From Cichorium intybus (taxonomy: Eukaryota; Streptophyta; Magnoliopsida; Asterales; Asteraceae), in assembly GCA_023525715.1 (NCBI GenBank), contig CM042010.1, positions 64,583,966-64,647,965 of the forward strand: a DNA stretch of 64,000 nt, given 5' to 3'. The notes beneath the pieces are model-generated. The model saw nothing but the letters and a program-made list of their open reading frames with translations. It was not told the DNA's origin and ran no database searches. The translations under genes and the position numbers were made by a program. This document shows positions 10,847 through 29,664 of this stretch, piece after piece (the stretch's first letter is position 1; each line of letters opens with the position of its first letter).

Positions 10847-13274
10847 TGTAAGAACCCGCGAAATTGTAAAAGGGTAAAATGGTCTTTTGTCACATTATAA
10901 GACCATCATGTAAAATAATATGTATTTGTAGAATAATATTACAAGAAATACAAGTATATGTAAAATTTGGTGTTTTATCGCGTGAATAGTGAACCTTGAT
11001 CAAAAAGGGCAAAATGGTCATTTGACATGAAAATGACCAAATTGTCAAGAAAATGTTAAGTTGAAAGTTAATGAAACATAAACTGCCAAGTTATGCACTC
11101 TTGGACTATTTCTGAATAAAAGAGTGAAGTTAGGGGGCTAAAGTGAAATTAATTAATAAAACTAAATATATATATAAAATATGAGAGTTATTCTCTCATT
11201 ATCTGAGAACCCAGTAGAAGGATCGAGAGAGAGAGCTAGAGAGAACGAAAGAGAGAGCCAGAGGAGGAAATACGTGAAGAATCAAAGAAGAGTTCCAAAA
11301 CCAAGCCCTAGATTGAAGTTTCTAAGCAAGTGAGGTAAGGTTCCATGTTCTAAGCTCAATTTCTTGAACGGGAAACCAACTTGAACTTCTGATTTTCCAG
11401 AATTCATGCTCTTAATGAAACTATCTTGCTCAAAATCATCAAATAGACATGTTCTAACCAAGGAATATGTTGAAAATTAAGAAATGATGATTTTGGCCAA
11501 GAACCCTAATTCACGGGTTGTGAGATTAAGACCAGTTTTTATGGTTTTTCTAAGTCCAAATGATCACTTAGGATGTATTAAGACACTCCTAAGTGATTAA
11601 TTTCAAAAAGTTGGATTTTTGGTAAAAATCATCAAAAACGGGTTTTCAAGGAATTGGAACTGAAATCAGTAATTCCAAGGCTTAAAACTTGATGTAAAGC
11701 AAGGGTTTTAGTCATGGAATGATAGTAAACGATTAAGTTAAGTATTAAGCACTTAATAGGGCAAAATAGAGGTCTGCAGCTCGAAAATCGGACCCGAAAC
11801 CCACCCAGACACATTACACGGCCGTGTAATTTTCAGAGTAAACATTACACGACCGTGTAACCCAATTAAAGCCTGCAAAGTTACACGGCCGTGTAATTTT
11901 GCAAGGCAAGTTACACGACCGTGTAACATACTGAGGAAATTTCTGAGTTTTGATTTTTGGAAATTGAGGTTAGACTTGTCCGTTTGACCTCAAATTTGAA
12001 ACACAAGTCTAATATGGCTTAAGATTTCATACAAAAATGTCGGAACTGAAATACGACCCCTCGGGAATACTGTAGCAAAATACGCGTCTTTCGGGGACAA
12101 ATTATAAAAGGAGTTTATTGATGGTTATACATTTGTATGGCCTGTGGTTATGTTATATGAGACTATTAAGTCATAGAGTTAGTTGTAACATGTAATTATA
12201 CATATAATACTTGTATAGGTGGTGCTTCAAACGTTGTTGAGCACGGGAAAGGAAAAGCCGTACGCGAAGCCTAGTAAACCGTAGTAGAACCAAGGTGAGT
12301 TTTATGAGGATTTTCTAGTACATAGCAAAAATGTTATTTTCAGAAAAGTATGATTTCCAATGTTTATAAATACTAAAGTTTGGAAAATGGTTTTTGAATG
12401 AAGCTCTATACAAGGGCTTAGTATTTTAAGTATATTTTTAAAGTATGATTTGTAAAGTATTTTGAAAGAAGTTCCTTATAGGAACTCAGATGTCAGAAGC
12501 AGTTTTGAAAGTATTTTTGTTAAAGAGTTATAAATGTTTGAGTAAGAATAGTTTACAAATTGTGTCCCACTTTGACCATATTGAGATGAAATGAAGTAAG
12601 AATTTAAGATGAGCCAGTTGTCCGGACTAGGATCACCCACATAATCGGGGGATCAGAAGACACTACTGGGATGGTACCTCCCGTCGCGAAGTAGTTGTCT
12701 AGCTTAGCATACCCTTGTGCTTGAATTTGTTCCAAGTCACGAAGGGGAGACAGAATGAGCAAACCGAGTGGACAGATCTGTTCTGTTCCGCGAGGGGAGC
12801 TAGTTGAATGAATTAATTAACTTAATTCATAAGTTTCAATTGGTCACGAGAAAGTAAGCAGTTTTATAAAAGAAAGTCTTTTTAGAGTTTGAAAGTAAAG
12901 AAGAAAAAGTTATTTTGAGATTTATGAAATAAATCAGTTTTAGCAATGTACTTTTGATATTTCAAGTTTTGAATAGAAAAGTTTTGGGTCTAAACCCATA
13001 TTACTCACGAGACTTTATGTCTCACGTATACTATGTTTTTGAAATGCTATGTACTTAGGTGAACGGAGCGAAGATTGAAGTTGGGACCAATTGATACAAT
13101 GTAAGTTTAAATTATGGTTATTGGTATTGAGTCTGTAATACCCCTCGAGTTTAAGTTTGTAAAATAAATAAAATAAAAAAAAATTTAGTGGCTGTTTCAT
13201 AGTCACAAGTTGTAAAATATGTTTGGAAACTGTATTTTTATATTAAATATGGGTTGAAGAAAAGGGGTGTTACA
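10847..13274 (+). repeat. 3' LTR of gypsy 1
   Basis: This is 2428 bp, nearly identical to 3639-6066, with the palindrome array at 11813-11926. It ends TTACA at 13274 and is followed by the target duplication GCTAC. Confidence 0.95.
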
Positions 13275-13880
13275 GCTACAACATTCATGAGTACTTAGAA
13301 ATAGAGATTTGAGTATTGGATAAACCCACGCTCAGTAGATTGCTTCATGGATTATATCACAAGCAAAGTTGAGACGATAATATCTTATGATCTTGAAGTG
13401 GAGATATATGAGTTATGATTTACAAGGCAGTTATTCATTGATAATACGAAAACACATCGGTAACTCGATGTTATAAAACGTGTTGTTGTGAATGATTTGA
13501 CTGGTAAAAGATATAAGCATATAAGTCAAAACTTATTCGTTCCTTGAACCTGATAGGAAACAGATATCTGTAGGCCTCTCGATGATTTTGAAGTTGACTA
13601 AAGTGCTGGCCAGCCTGGACTAAATTGATGTGTTCAATTAGAAGTTCCAAAGTCATAAGCAGAATCGGAAATCGGGAAACAGAGTATCGGACAGAGATTG
13701 ATCTCAATCCATGTCTCGTGTCTGAAAATTTCTTGTTGGACGAAGGATCATATGATCACTTATCTTTGGACAGAACTGACTAGGTCAGAGTTCGGCAGCG
13801 GTTTCTAGGAAGCTACAGTTGCTAAATTAATTAGAGGGTAAATTGGTAATTTTAGTCATAGACTTATCCAAGTGGGAGAC

Positions 13881-14665
13881 TGTTGGATTAGGTGTCTAAG
13901 CCATGACTAATAATTAGTATTTATCTAATTAATAGTAGCATAGTCCATTTGGGTTGCCCTCATAGTTGGAGGATTGGCAGAAAGTCCGGTAGAGAGAAAG
14001 ATTGATTTATTATGTGATTAATAAATCAATAGAAATTAAATAAATAGTTTATTAATATATTTAAGTGATAATATATTAATTAGAAACAATAATAATTAAT
14101 TAGAAATTTTTCTGGAATTAATTGGAATTAATTTGGCAGTTAAATTGATTAATTAAAGGTGCTGGGACTAAAACTGTAATTATTTGATAGTTGAGTAAGT
14201 GGCAGTGTGAGTGACCATGTGGTGGTCGAAAAAATATATATAGATATATAAATTTTCGAGATATACATATATATATAACAGATAAATGGTGTTTGAATGA
14301 TTAAAATAATAGTTTATCTTAATTCGAATTCAAAAAGGCTTATCTGTAACGATTATCTGATCACCACATGGAGGCTATAAATAGGGAGGCTCTCCCTAAA
14401 CCCTAGACCACGAATTTTAACTCTCTCTCCCAAAGAATTTTCGGCCAAGAGCTCAGCTAAGGGTGTGACTGCATTTGAGGCAAAAGACTTCTGTTGCTTT
14501 GCTTCCAAGATTCACTTTAAGGTTGGTTTTTCTTGATCTTTCTTTTAGTTTATCTTTTTCTGGCCTTCTAGGATATGTTATATGTTTAATTAGAAGAAAA
14601 CCTAGATCTATATAGGTTGCATGTGAACTTAGGAATGTTAGTTCATAGTTGCAGAAAACCTTTCA
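13881..14665 (+). repeat. 3' LTR of copia copy A
   Basis: It starts TGTTGGATTAGG right after the purine tract AGTGGGAGAC and ends CCTTTCA. It matches, in reverse, the LTRs at 45146-45921 and 51986-52748. A leader-like stretch with a TATA-type AT tract and the words CTATAAATAGGG near 14378 could mark the promoter. Confidence 0.88.
14378..14390 (+). promoter_or_regulatory. Probable TATA box in copy A LTR
   Basis: The word CTATAAATAGGG sits mid-LTR, about 285 bp before the LTR end, and is conserved as CCTATTTATAG on the opposite strand in both copy B LTRs. This is the usual place for the U3 promoter of a copia LTR. The assignment is by position and sequence only. Confidence 0.5.
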
Positions 14666-14878
14666 TTTATTTTGACATTTCTCAAAACACCCTTCACTTA
14701 GAAGCCATCCAAAAATGTGTCTCCCAAAATAGTTGTCGTATACGTTAAAGGTCAAGTTCACAAGCACAAGCCATAACTCACCTAGGATCCAATTCTGTTG
14801 ATTGAGATTTATTTGAAAAAAAATACATGTCCAATAGAAAATTTTGTAAAAACTATAAAATGTATACTCATAAAAATT

Positions 14879-15021
14879 TGTTAGCGATTAGGGTTAATAC
14901 CCATTAGGGTTTAGGTAAGCCTATTAAGGTTTATGTTAGGCCAAGAGCTTATTTGGTATCCCTATTTATATGAGGTTAAACCCTCATTATTATTATTATC
15001 AAGCTATTCCATATTATAACG
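14879..15021 (+). repeat. Left terminal repeat of TRIM
   Basis: This is a direct repeat with 15636-15775, sharing the GATTAGGGTTAATACCCATT core. It ends ATTATAAC next to the primer-binding site. Confidence 0.85.
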
Positions 15022-15033
15022 TGGTGTCAGAGC
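15022..15033 (+). other. TRIM primer-binding site
   Basis: TGGTGTCAGAGC differs by one base from the initiator Met-tRNA complement TGGTATCAGAGC seen in the other elements of this window. Confidence 0.75.
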
Positions 15034-15635
15034 TCTAGGTTAAAACCCTGCTGCTGACCACAACCCCGCCGCCACCGACCTCTCCTCCGACGACCTTCTC
15101 TAATAGTCTATCAGAGGTGCCTTCATTTTGCTTAATATTTTTCTCCTTTCTATTTCTTCTCATAAATAATAATACAGCCGTCGGCACCAAACTAGAGCTC
15201 TGTCATCGGATTCTTCTACTGTCTCGTCTGCTACAGCCCCTCTCCTCGGATGGCCTCTTCTCCGGACCTTCTTCGTCGGACAGCCTTTGATCTACAATCG
15301 ACTCTTTCTCTCTATCAACACTGTAGTCGTCGATCTCGCCAAAATTGGCTCCGTCTGTCATAGCTTGAGCCCTCTTTCTTGTTCGTTGTCTTTCTTCGGA
15401 CTCCTCTGCTGCCGATTCCATGATCATTTTCGCTGTCGTCGACTCTCTCTTCTTCTACAACGCAACCACCTCTGGCCGCCGCTTTTCTCTTCTTCTCCGA
15501 CGAGCAGTCATTTGTTAGCCTCCGTCATCGGAGTTCTGCCACCGCCGTTGCCTCTGTCTTCATCTATGTTTTTTTATGTTTTGTTTATTTTTCCAGTTTA
15601 ATCGTATCCCCCCGATCAAACTACCGGGGGGGGGA

Positions 15636-15775
15636 TGTTAGCGATTAGGGTTAATACCCATTAGGGTTTAGGTAAGCCCATTAGGTTTTATGTTAGGCCA
15701 AGAGACCATTTTGTATCCCTATTTGTATGAGGTTAAACCCTCTTTATTATTATGAAGTCATTTTATATTATAACC
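15636..15775 (+). repeat. Right terminal repeat of TRIM
   Basis: This repeats 14879-15021 with substitutions and small indels. It is preceded by the G-rich purine tract and followed by AAATT. Confidence 0.85.
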
Positions 15776-16458
<683 letters not shown>

Positions 16459-16473
16459 AAGAGTTAGTATCAA

Positions 16474-19190
16474 TGTAACGCTTCTCCATTTGGCTTCCTT
16501 TCTAAGGATAAATATGGTTTTAAAAATGAAAATAGAAAAGGGTTGCAGAAATTAGGTCCCAAAGCCAAAACACAATGGGGATTTATGTCACAAAATGAAG
16601 TTTATAATCAAGTTCCAAACCTTTAACTAAATTTTCATAAAACTCGTTTTCTTTAAGAAAAGGTATATGTAGAAAGTTTGGTCTAAAATGGTTAAACTCG
16701 ATAAATCTTTAGATTTGCCACGTCCAATAAGGGTATCACAATGCATGAAAAAATACATTCATAAAAATTTATTACAAGTCTTATAGTTTTCCAATGCTAA
16801 ATCCTCCGGTGCTCATCTCTAGGTCTTCCAATAATTTCACTACGAGTACATGTCAAAATAATAAAGTTAGACTCGAGGAATCTATGAGTAAACCCGGAAA
16901 GTTGACTTTTTGGTAAATTAGACAATAACAATAATACAACTTCAAAGTCAAAGTTTCCAAAATCATTTTCAAAATCATTTATACCTTTGAATTTCCAAAA
17001 CTTCTTTATACTTGTAAGTAGTTGGGGTTAAGATGCATTTAAAGTGATCTTCCAAAAACAAGCAAAAATATGAATGTATGAATGCAATTCATATGCATCT
17101 AACCCATCCCCATTGTGTCTACTCTTCAATAAGTCATTCCCATTCTAAGGTCTCGATGGTTTGGCTCCCAAACCAGAAAGAGTTTAATACTCGTAATTCG
17201 TTGGTATTGGTCGAACCAGTTCGACCACAGAAGTTCACTTTAGGTATACAATACCATCACACATATACCACGAAAAGGGTTTGACAAGTCAACCCCTTAG
17301 CATTGTAGTTAAACAACCACTAAGGCTAAAAAGGAATAATTCCAAATGAGTGTCCAGGCTACACACAAGTCCAATATCAACAATCCCCTAGAAGACATTT
17401 CTAAAACATAAGTTTATGTATGCAACATATAGATCAATTAGGATGTATATGTTTAGGATATAATTTTATCAAAAATTTGCCAAAATAAGGTTTAGGGACA
17501 TTTACTCATGGAGATTACTCACCTCAAACACTAGTACAAGCCTCCTCCTCTTCTAAACACTTTGGTACTTAGTGATCATTTATATATGCCTAAAAGCTAA
17601 GATATAATTCCTTCGTAATAAGTAATACTCAAAATGAAATTCCACCATTGTTGAAGCTCCAAAGCTTCAAAGGCTCAACAAATTCTCAAATAGGACCATG
17701 AATGAGATAAATGATAACAAACCAACATTCTGTTAGAATAGTGTCCAATGTCATAACTAAATTGGTAAGGACTTTCCATTAATAGCAGAGTCCATTTTGG
17801 GTTGCCCCCAATGGTCCATATGGTATTAATGTTAATTGAGAGAGAGAAATAAATAGTTTATTAATTTATTATATGATAATAAATTAATTAGAAACTAGTT
17901 TGGAATTAATTATAATTAATTAGAATTAATTTAAATTAATTTGAGATTAATTAAAAGTGTAGGGACTAAATATTAATTGTTCAAAAGTTGAGCAACGGAT
18001 AATGTTAAGGATAAGATATGGGACAAAATTTAGAAGGATAATCCTTCTAAATCCATCCACCATGGATGGATAAAGAGGTAGGGATTTGAATTTAAAGATA
18101 AGATGGATTAATTAACCAATTATCATTTATCCAGTTTGAATTCAAATAAGGTTTATTTCTAAGCATCCTTGCAAACTATAAATACCCCTCCCTGAGCATC
18201 ATAAGTCTGTGCCAATTTCAGAGCTCCCCATTCTAGAATTTTCTTCTTCTTTCTCAATCTATAATCCCTCTCTAGTGTTTTATAGCAAGCTTTTCTTAAA
18301 TATCTAATTAACTTAATTGTTTGGACTTTTATGTGTAAACCATTAGAGGTACTCTAATTTGGGTACTACCTTCCTTGGCTTTAGATTTGATCTTCAAGAG
18401 TATTCATCAAGCAAATCGGTTTTGCTAAAGTTTGGTATTCTTAAACCCTCTTGTAGTTGTAAATTATCATTAAGTAACTTCCTTGTAGGTTTTTAATAAT
18501 TTTACTAGCCTTAGAAATTTGTATATGTTTCAGCTGCCATGTTTGATCTTTCTAGGGGTATAGAAAACCTATCACATTCAACCAATAAAAACTAGTTTAA
18601 AACTTCAATTAATTTTCTAATTGATGAACATTTTCGGATTTGCGATATCCCCCTAACACTTTGATAAAATTGACACTTTTAGTCATTATTTTCATATTTG
18701 TCTTAAAGAGATGTCAATACCCATTCCTAACATAGAAAACTCATCATCAATCTTTATTTAATTAATCTAACATTATTAGTCCGTAAATTGTCTATTTCCC
18801 CGCGAATTCTAAGTTTCAAGAATGTGATAACTTTAGTCCCTCATCCTAAAATTTCTCTAAATGGTCTCAAATTCTAGTTCCAATTCATGAGCTTATCTTT
18901 ATACTTTATAATATTGATTTTATAATTTTAGATTTCCAAATCTAGTCCAAACTTGGTTTTACAAGTTTCTCAACTTTTAACATTTTAGTCCTTTTTCTTA
19001 CGAGGTTGCTTTTTATCCAATTCATCTAGTCTTTTAAGCATCTACTTGACTTTATTCTTTTAATATAAGCCTTTTTATTTATTTCCAAGTTTTAGTCTAT
19101 TTATTTGAATTTTATTTAATTTATTTTCCAAAAAAATATTTTTCCCACCAAAAGATCCAAAACTACTAATCCCTAAATGTAGATGTTACA
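16474..19190 (-). mobile_element. Possible degenerate gypsy solo LTR interrupted by a copia solo LTR
   Basis: The left end reads TGTAACGC, like the + strand edge of the gypsy 2 LTRs, and the right end reads GATGTTACA. An interior phrase ATTACTCACCTCAAAC (17514-17529) resembles the region ending TACTCACCTGATTCG in the gypsy 2 LTR. The 844-bp copia LTR at 17731-18574 would be nested within it. I found no target duplication and no second copy, so this could be coincidence. Confidence 0.3.
17731..18574 (+). mobile_element. Solo LTR of a copia-type element
   Basis: This is an 844-bp sequence starting TGTTAGAATAGTG and ending CCTATCA, flanked by a perfect 5-bp duplication CATTC (17726-17730 and 18575-18579). 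It shares with the LTR of copies A and B the order of features: a GTCCATTTNGGGTTGCCC phrase near the start, AT-rich TTAATTAA runs, a CTATAAATA box near 18176, and GAAAACCT near the end. It is probably a related family. A solo LTR forms by recombination between the two LTRs of a full element. Confidence 0.85.
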
Positions 19191-24507
<5,317 letters not shown>

Positions 24508-24680
24508 GATTCGTGGAATTTCTGTGTATTGCATGTACTTTTTTCCACTCCATCCACTTAATGGACATTCATCCTCGCGTACGCGGTATCATAAAACCTC
24601 TTAGCTATTTAGTAAAGCCTTATTGACATCTAGGAAACATTTCTCAAACCCATATTTAACCAAATTAATAAATAAATTAG

Positions 24681-26700
<2,020 letters not shown>

Positions 26701-26709
26701 TTGATTGAT

Positions 26710-26862
26710 TGAAGTTCTTGTGATCGGTCGGTTATTTGAGTTGATTTTGATTTGGTCGTTCGTAATTTTGCCGACGATCGCGGAATTTGATCAACTGAAG
26801 GTTTTGTGATTGATCGGTAATTTTAGTTGATTTTCGGTTTAGCTGTTCTTATTTTTGCCAAC
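26710..26862 (+). repeat. Imperfect direct duplication in the leader of the coiled-coil gene
   Basis: Two units, 26710-26775 and 26796-26862, share the order TGAAG, TTGTGAT, GATCGGT, AGTTGATTTT, ATTTTGCC and run up to the start codon. The second unit ends two bases before ATG at 26864; the first has GATCG in the equivalent place. Confidence 0.7.
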
Positions 26863-26863
26863 T

Positions 26864-29664
26864 ATGGCTGATGGAGAAGATAATGATGCCATGTTGAGTG
26901 ATGTCGAAGAAGAAGATAACCTTGCGGTGCCGATTGTTATCGGAACTTCATCGACGACAGAGAATGTGTCAATTGAGCGATTCCGAGAGGTGGTAGCAGA
27001 GCTCGATCGTGAACGACAAGCTCGTGAGGCAGTGGAGAAATCAAAATCGGAACTACAAGTTTCGTTTAATCGATTGAAAGTTCTCGCACACGAAGCGATC
27101 AAAAAGCGCGACGAGACTTCGCGCCAGAGAGACGAGTCTCTTAGATCTAATGAAAAGTTATCGACAGAGTTGGCTGAAATTGTCAAGCAAAAAGACGAGT
27201 TATCAGCAGAGTTGGCTAAAGTCATTAACGAAAAAGACGAGTTGTTGAAGCAGAAAAGCGATTTCGTGAAGCAATTAGAAGAATCAGTGAAGATCAAGGA
27301 TTCATCGAGGTCTGAGATTCAAACAGCGGCCCAGATGTTAGTAACAGGAATCGATAAAATCTCAGGTAAGGTGAACAACTTCAAAAACTTCACTTCTGGT
27401 GGATTACCACGGTCACAAAAGTACACTGGTTTACCTGCTGTTGCTTATGGAGTGATCAAAAGAACCAACGAGATCGTTGAAGAACTTATTAGCCAGATTG
27501 AATCAACAACCAAGTCCAGGAATGAAGCTAGAGAGCAAATGGAGCACAGGAATTACGAAATCGCCATTGAAGTATCAGAGCTTGAAGCTACAATCAATAA
27601 GCTTAGAGATGAAGTATCAAAGAGAGATTCTGTTCTTGAAGGTTTAAAGACATCAATGGAGGAAAAAGATGTAATGGTAACAGAATTGGAAAGAGAGTTG
27701 AATCATAAACAAGATCTAGTAAGTGAATATGACAATAAATTGAAGATCATGGAGTCACGAATGGATTCACAAAGGCCATTACTGGTCAATCAACTAAATC
27801 ATGTTTCAAAAATACATGACCAGATTTGCAGTGTCATCAAGATAATCGATACAGATACTAACAACAAAGAACAGTCAGATTTATCAGATTCTTTGTTTCT
27901 TCCACAAGAAACAGACATAGAGGAAAACATGCGAGCCTCGTTAGCTGGATTGGACTCCATAACCGAATTAACTTCAATTCTTCAAGAAAAAACAAAGAAT
28001 TTGGTGGCTGAAAGAACCCGAGAAGTGAAAAGTTTAAACGAAACAGTTACTCAATTAGTAAAAGAGAAAGAACATATCGGGTCTTTACTCAAGAGTGCTT
28101 TATCAAAAAGAATGCCATCCGATCTTTCTTCAAAAACCAATGAGTTGTTTAAAGTTGCAGAAAATGGATTAAGAGAATCCGGTATTGATTACAAGTTTAG
28201 TAATCATACCCGCGATGAACCCGTTACAGAAGATGATGAAATATATAACTTGGTACGCGTCTTTATCATTAATTTTACACTTTTACAGAAAAAAAAAATT
28301 TAAAAATTTGTTTTTTTTATACGCAGGCTGGTGCGCTTGAGAACATTATAAAACAATCTCAAGTTGAGATAATTGAACTCCAGCATACTGTTGATGAATT
28401 AAGGTATTTAGTATTTTCTTTTTATAATATTTTATTGTAGCTAAATTTGGTGTGTTTTATTTGTAATTAAGGGCAGAGTCAATTTTACTTAAGGAACATG
28501 TTGAGGCTCAAAGTAAGGAGCTTTTGAAAAGGAAACAAGAGGTTGAAGAGCTTGAAGAAAAAGAGAGAATTGCAAATGAAAATGTAAGTATATTGCTATA
28601 ATTGGAAAGTTTTTAAAACTTGTGGTCAAAGTTGACTTTTTTTTTTTTTTTTTTATTTTTATTTTAGGTTGAAGGGCTTATGATGGATATTGCTGCAGCT
28701 GAAGAGGAAATTACTAGATGGAAAATGGCAGCACAGCAGGAAGCTGAAGCAGGAAAAAGTGTTGAACAAGATTACGTGGCACAGGTATGGTTATAATTAT
28801 ATTTCTTTATTTTTATTTAGAGTAAATTACAGTTTTGGTCCCTATGGTTTACACCAAATTACAGTTTTGGTCCTAGTTTTAAAAATCTTGCATCGGTGCT
28901 CCTCCCTGTGGTTTTCAAATATTTCACTTTTGGTCCCAATGGTTTACAAATCTTTCAATTTTGGTCCCTATGGTTTACAAATCTTTCAATTTTGGTCCCT
29001 ATGGTTTACACAAACAATAACAGAGGAAGGGACCAAAAGTGAAAGATTTAGAAACCACAGGGACCAAAAGTGAAAGGTTTGGAAACCATAGGGACCATCG
29101 GTGCAAGATTTTCAAAACTAGGACCAAATTTGTAATTTGGTGTAAATCACAGGGACCAAAATTGTAATTTAGGGAATCATTCAGATCTGAATCATTAAGA
29201 GGCTTTGAATGAATCTGTCTCTGAATGAAAACATGTTGTTTGATTAGGCATCTGAAAGAACTTTATTGAATGATAAAAATGACCATTTTACCCTTTTGTG
29301 TGTGAAGTTATCGACTATAAGACACGAACTAGAAGAAGCGAAGCAAGTTGTATTGGAATCGGAAAAAAAATTAAAATTCAAAGAGGAAACGGCGGCTGCT
29401 GCCATGTCAGCAAGAGATGCAGCTGAGTCATCATTGAGATTAGCGGACACACGCGCGTCTCGTTTAAGAGAGAGGATTGAAGAGTTGACTAGTCAACTCG
29501 AAGAACTCGATACGCGAAAAAACTCGGGAAATAAAAATAGGCCGAGATACGTATGCTGGCCTTGGGAATGGCTTGGGTTGGACCCTGTGGGACCGCGTGT
29601 CCGCCAGCCTGTCATGCGTGAAATTGGTTCGAATGAAATGGAGCTCGCGGAACCTCTTATCTGA
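26864..29664 (+). CDS. Long coiled-coil protein, five exons, function unknown
   Basis: Proposed exons: 26864-28252, 28327-28403, 28472-28583, 28668-28784 and 29248-29664. All introns are GT-AG and the frame is open through every junction, giving 703 residues. The start is the first ATG in frame (MADGEDNDAM); the frame is open for a few codons upstream but without an ATG. After an acidic N-terminus the protein is almost entirely heptad-like coiled coil rich in Glu, Lys, Arg and Leu (about residues 40-655), apart from a Gly/Pro-containing break near 180-205. The C-terminal tail has a Trp-rich WPWEWLGLDP motif and ends MELAEPLI. It contains no kinase, motor or GRIP domain that I can see. I recognise the type (plant-specific myosin- or paramyosin-like filament proteins) but no named gene. 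The fourth intron carries a foldback element. Confidence 0.88.
28823..29171. mobile_element. Foldback MITE in intron 4 of the coiled-coil gene
   Basis: This 349-bp segment is a near-complete inverted repeat: the left half carries TAAATTAC, TTTTGGTCCCTATGGTTTAC, CCAAATTACA and CACTTTTGGTCCC in order, and the right half the complements in reverse order. The GGTCCCTATGG type word is repeated about four times per arm. I could not define a clean target duplication. It lies wholly inside the intron, so the spliced frame is unaffected. Confidence 0.8.

Larger units (their letters stand above)
3639..13274 (+). mobile_element. Ty3/gypsy chromovirus (Tekay-like), young nested insertion
   Basis: This is a 9636-bp LTR retrotransposon. 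Two 2428-bp LTRs begin TGTAAG and end TTACA, and are flanked by the 5-bp target duplication GCTAC (3634-3638 and 13275-13279). Internally come a Met-tRNA primer site, gag with two zinc knuckles, aspartic protease, reverse transcriptase, RNase H, integrase and a C-terminal chromodomain-like segment, in the order typical of Ty3/gypsy chromoviruses. Only about four LTR substitutions were counted, so insertion is recent. The coding region is nevertheless broken by a frameshift and three stop codons. The empty site survives in copy B near 46524-46534. Confidence 0.96.
1..14665 (+). mobile_element. Copia-type gag-only LTR element, copy A (5' part outside window)
   Basis: The sequence at 1-3638 and 13275-14665 matches, in reverse orientation, the full-length element at 45146-52748 (copy B), so this is a second member of one family read on the + strand. 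It starts inside the window edge within the gag remnant, runs through about 5 kb of non-coding internal DNA, a purine-rich tract at 13871-13880 and a 3' LTR. It is split at 3638/13275 by a younger gypsy element. No protease, integrase or reverse transcriptase is visible, so it would need proteins from another element to move. Its 5' LTR and target duplication lie outside the window. Confidence 0.85.
14879..15775 (+). mobile_element. TRIM element (terminal-repeat retrotransposon in miniature)
   Basis: This 897-bp element has about 140-bp direct terminal repeats (14879-15021 and 15636-15775), both starting TGTTAGCGATTAGGG. A Met-tRNA-like primer site (15022-15033) follows the left repeat and an extreme purine tract (CC followed by nine G and A, 15624-15635) precedes the right repeat. 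The 5-bp target duplication is AAATT (14874-14878, 15776-15780). The interior is C/T-rich and codes for no recognisable retroelement protein. The repeats differ at many positions, so the insertion is old. Confidence 0.85.

Noticed and set aside
15203..15601. Charged and Leu/Ser-rich frames on both strands within the TRIM
   Set aside because: Composition follows the C/T-rich interior; there is no domain and no conserved start.
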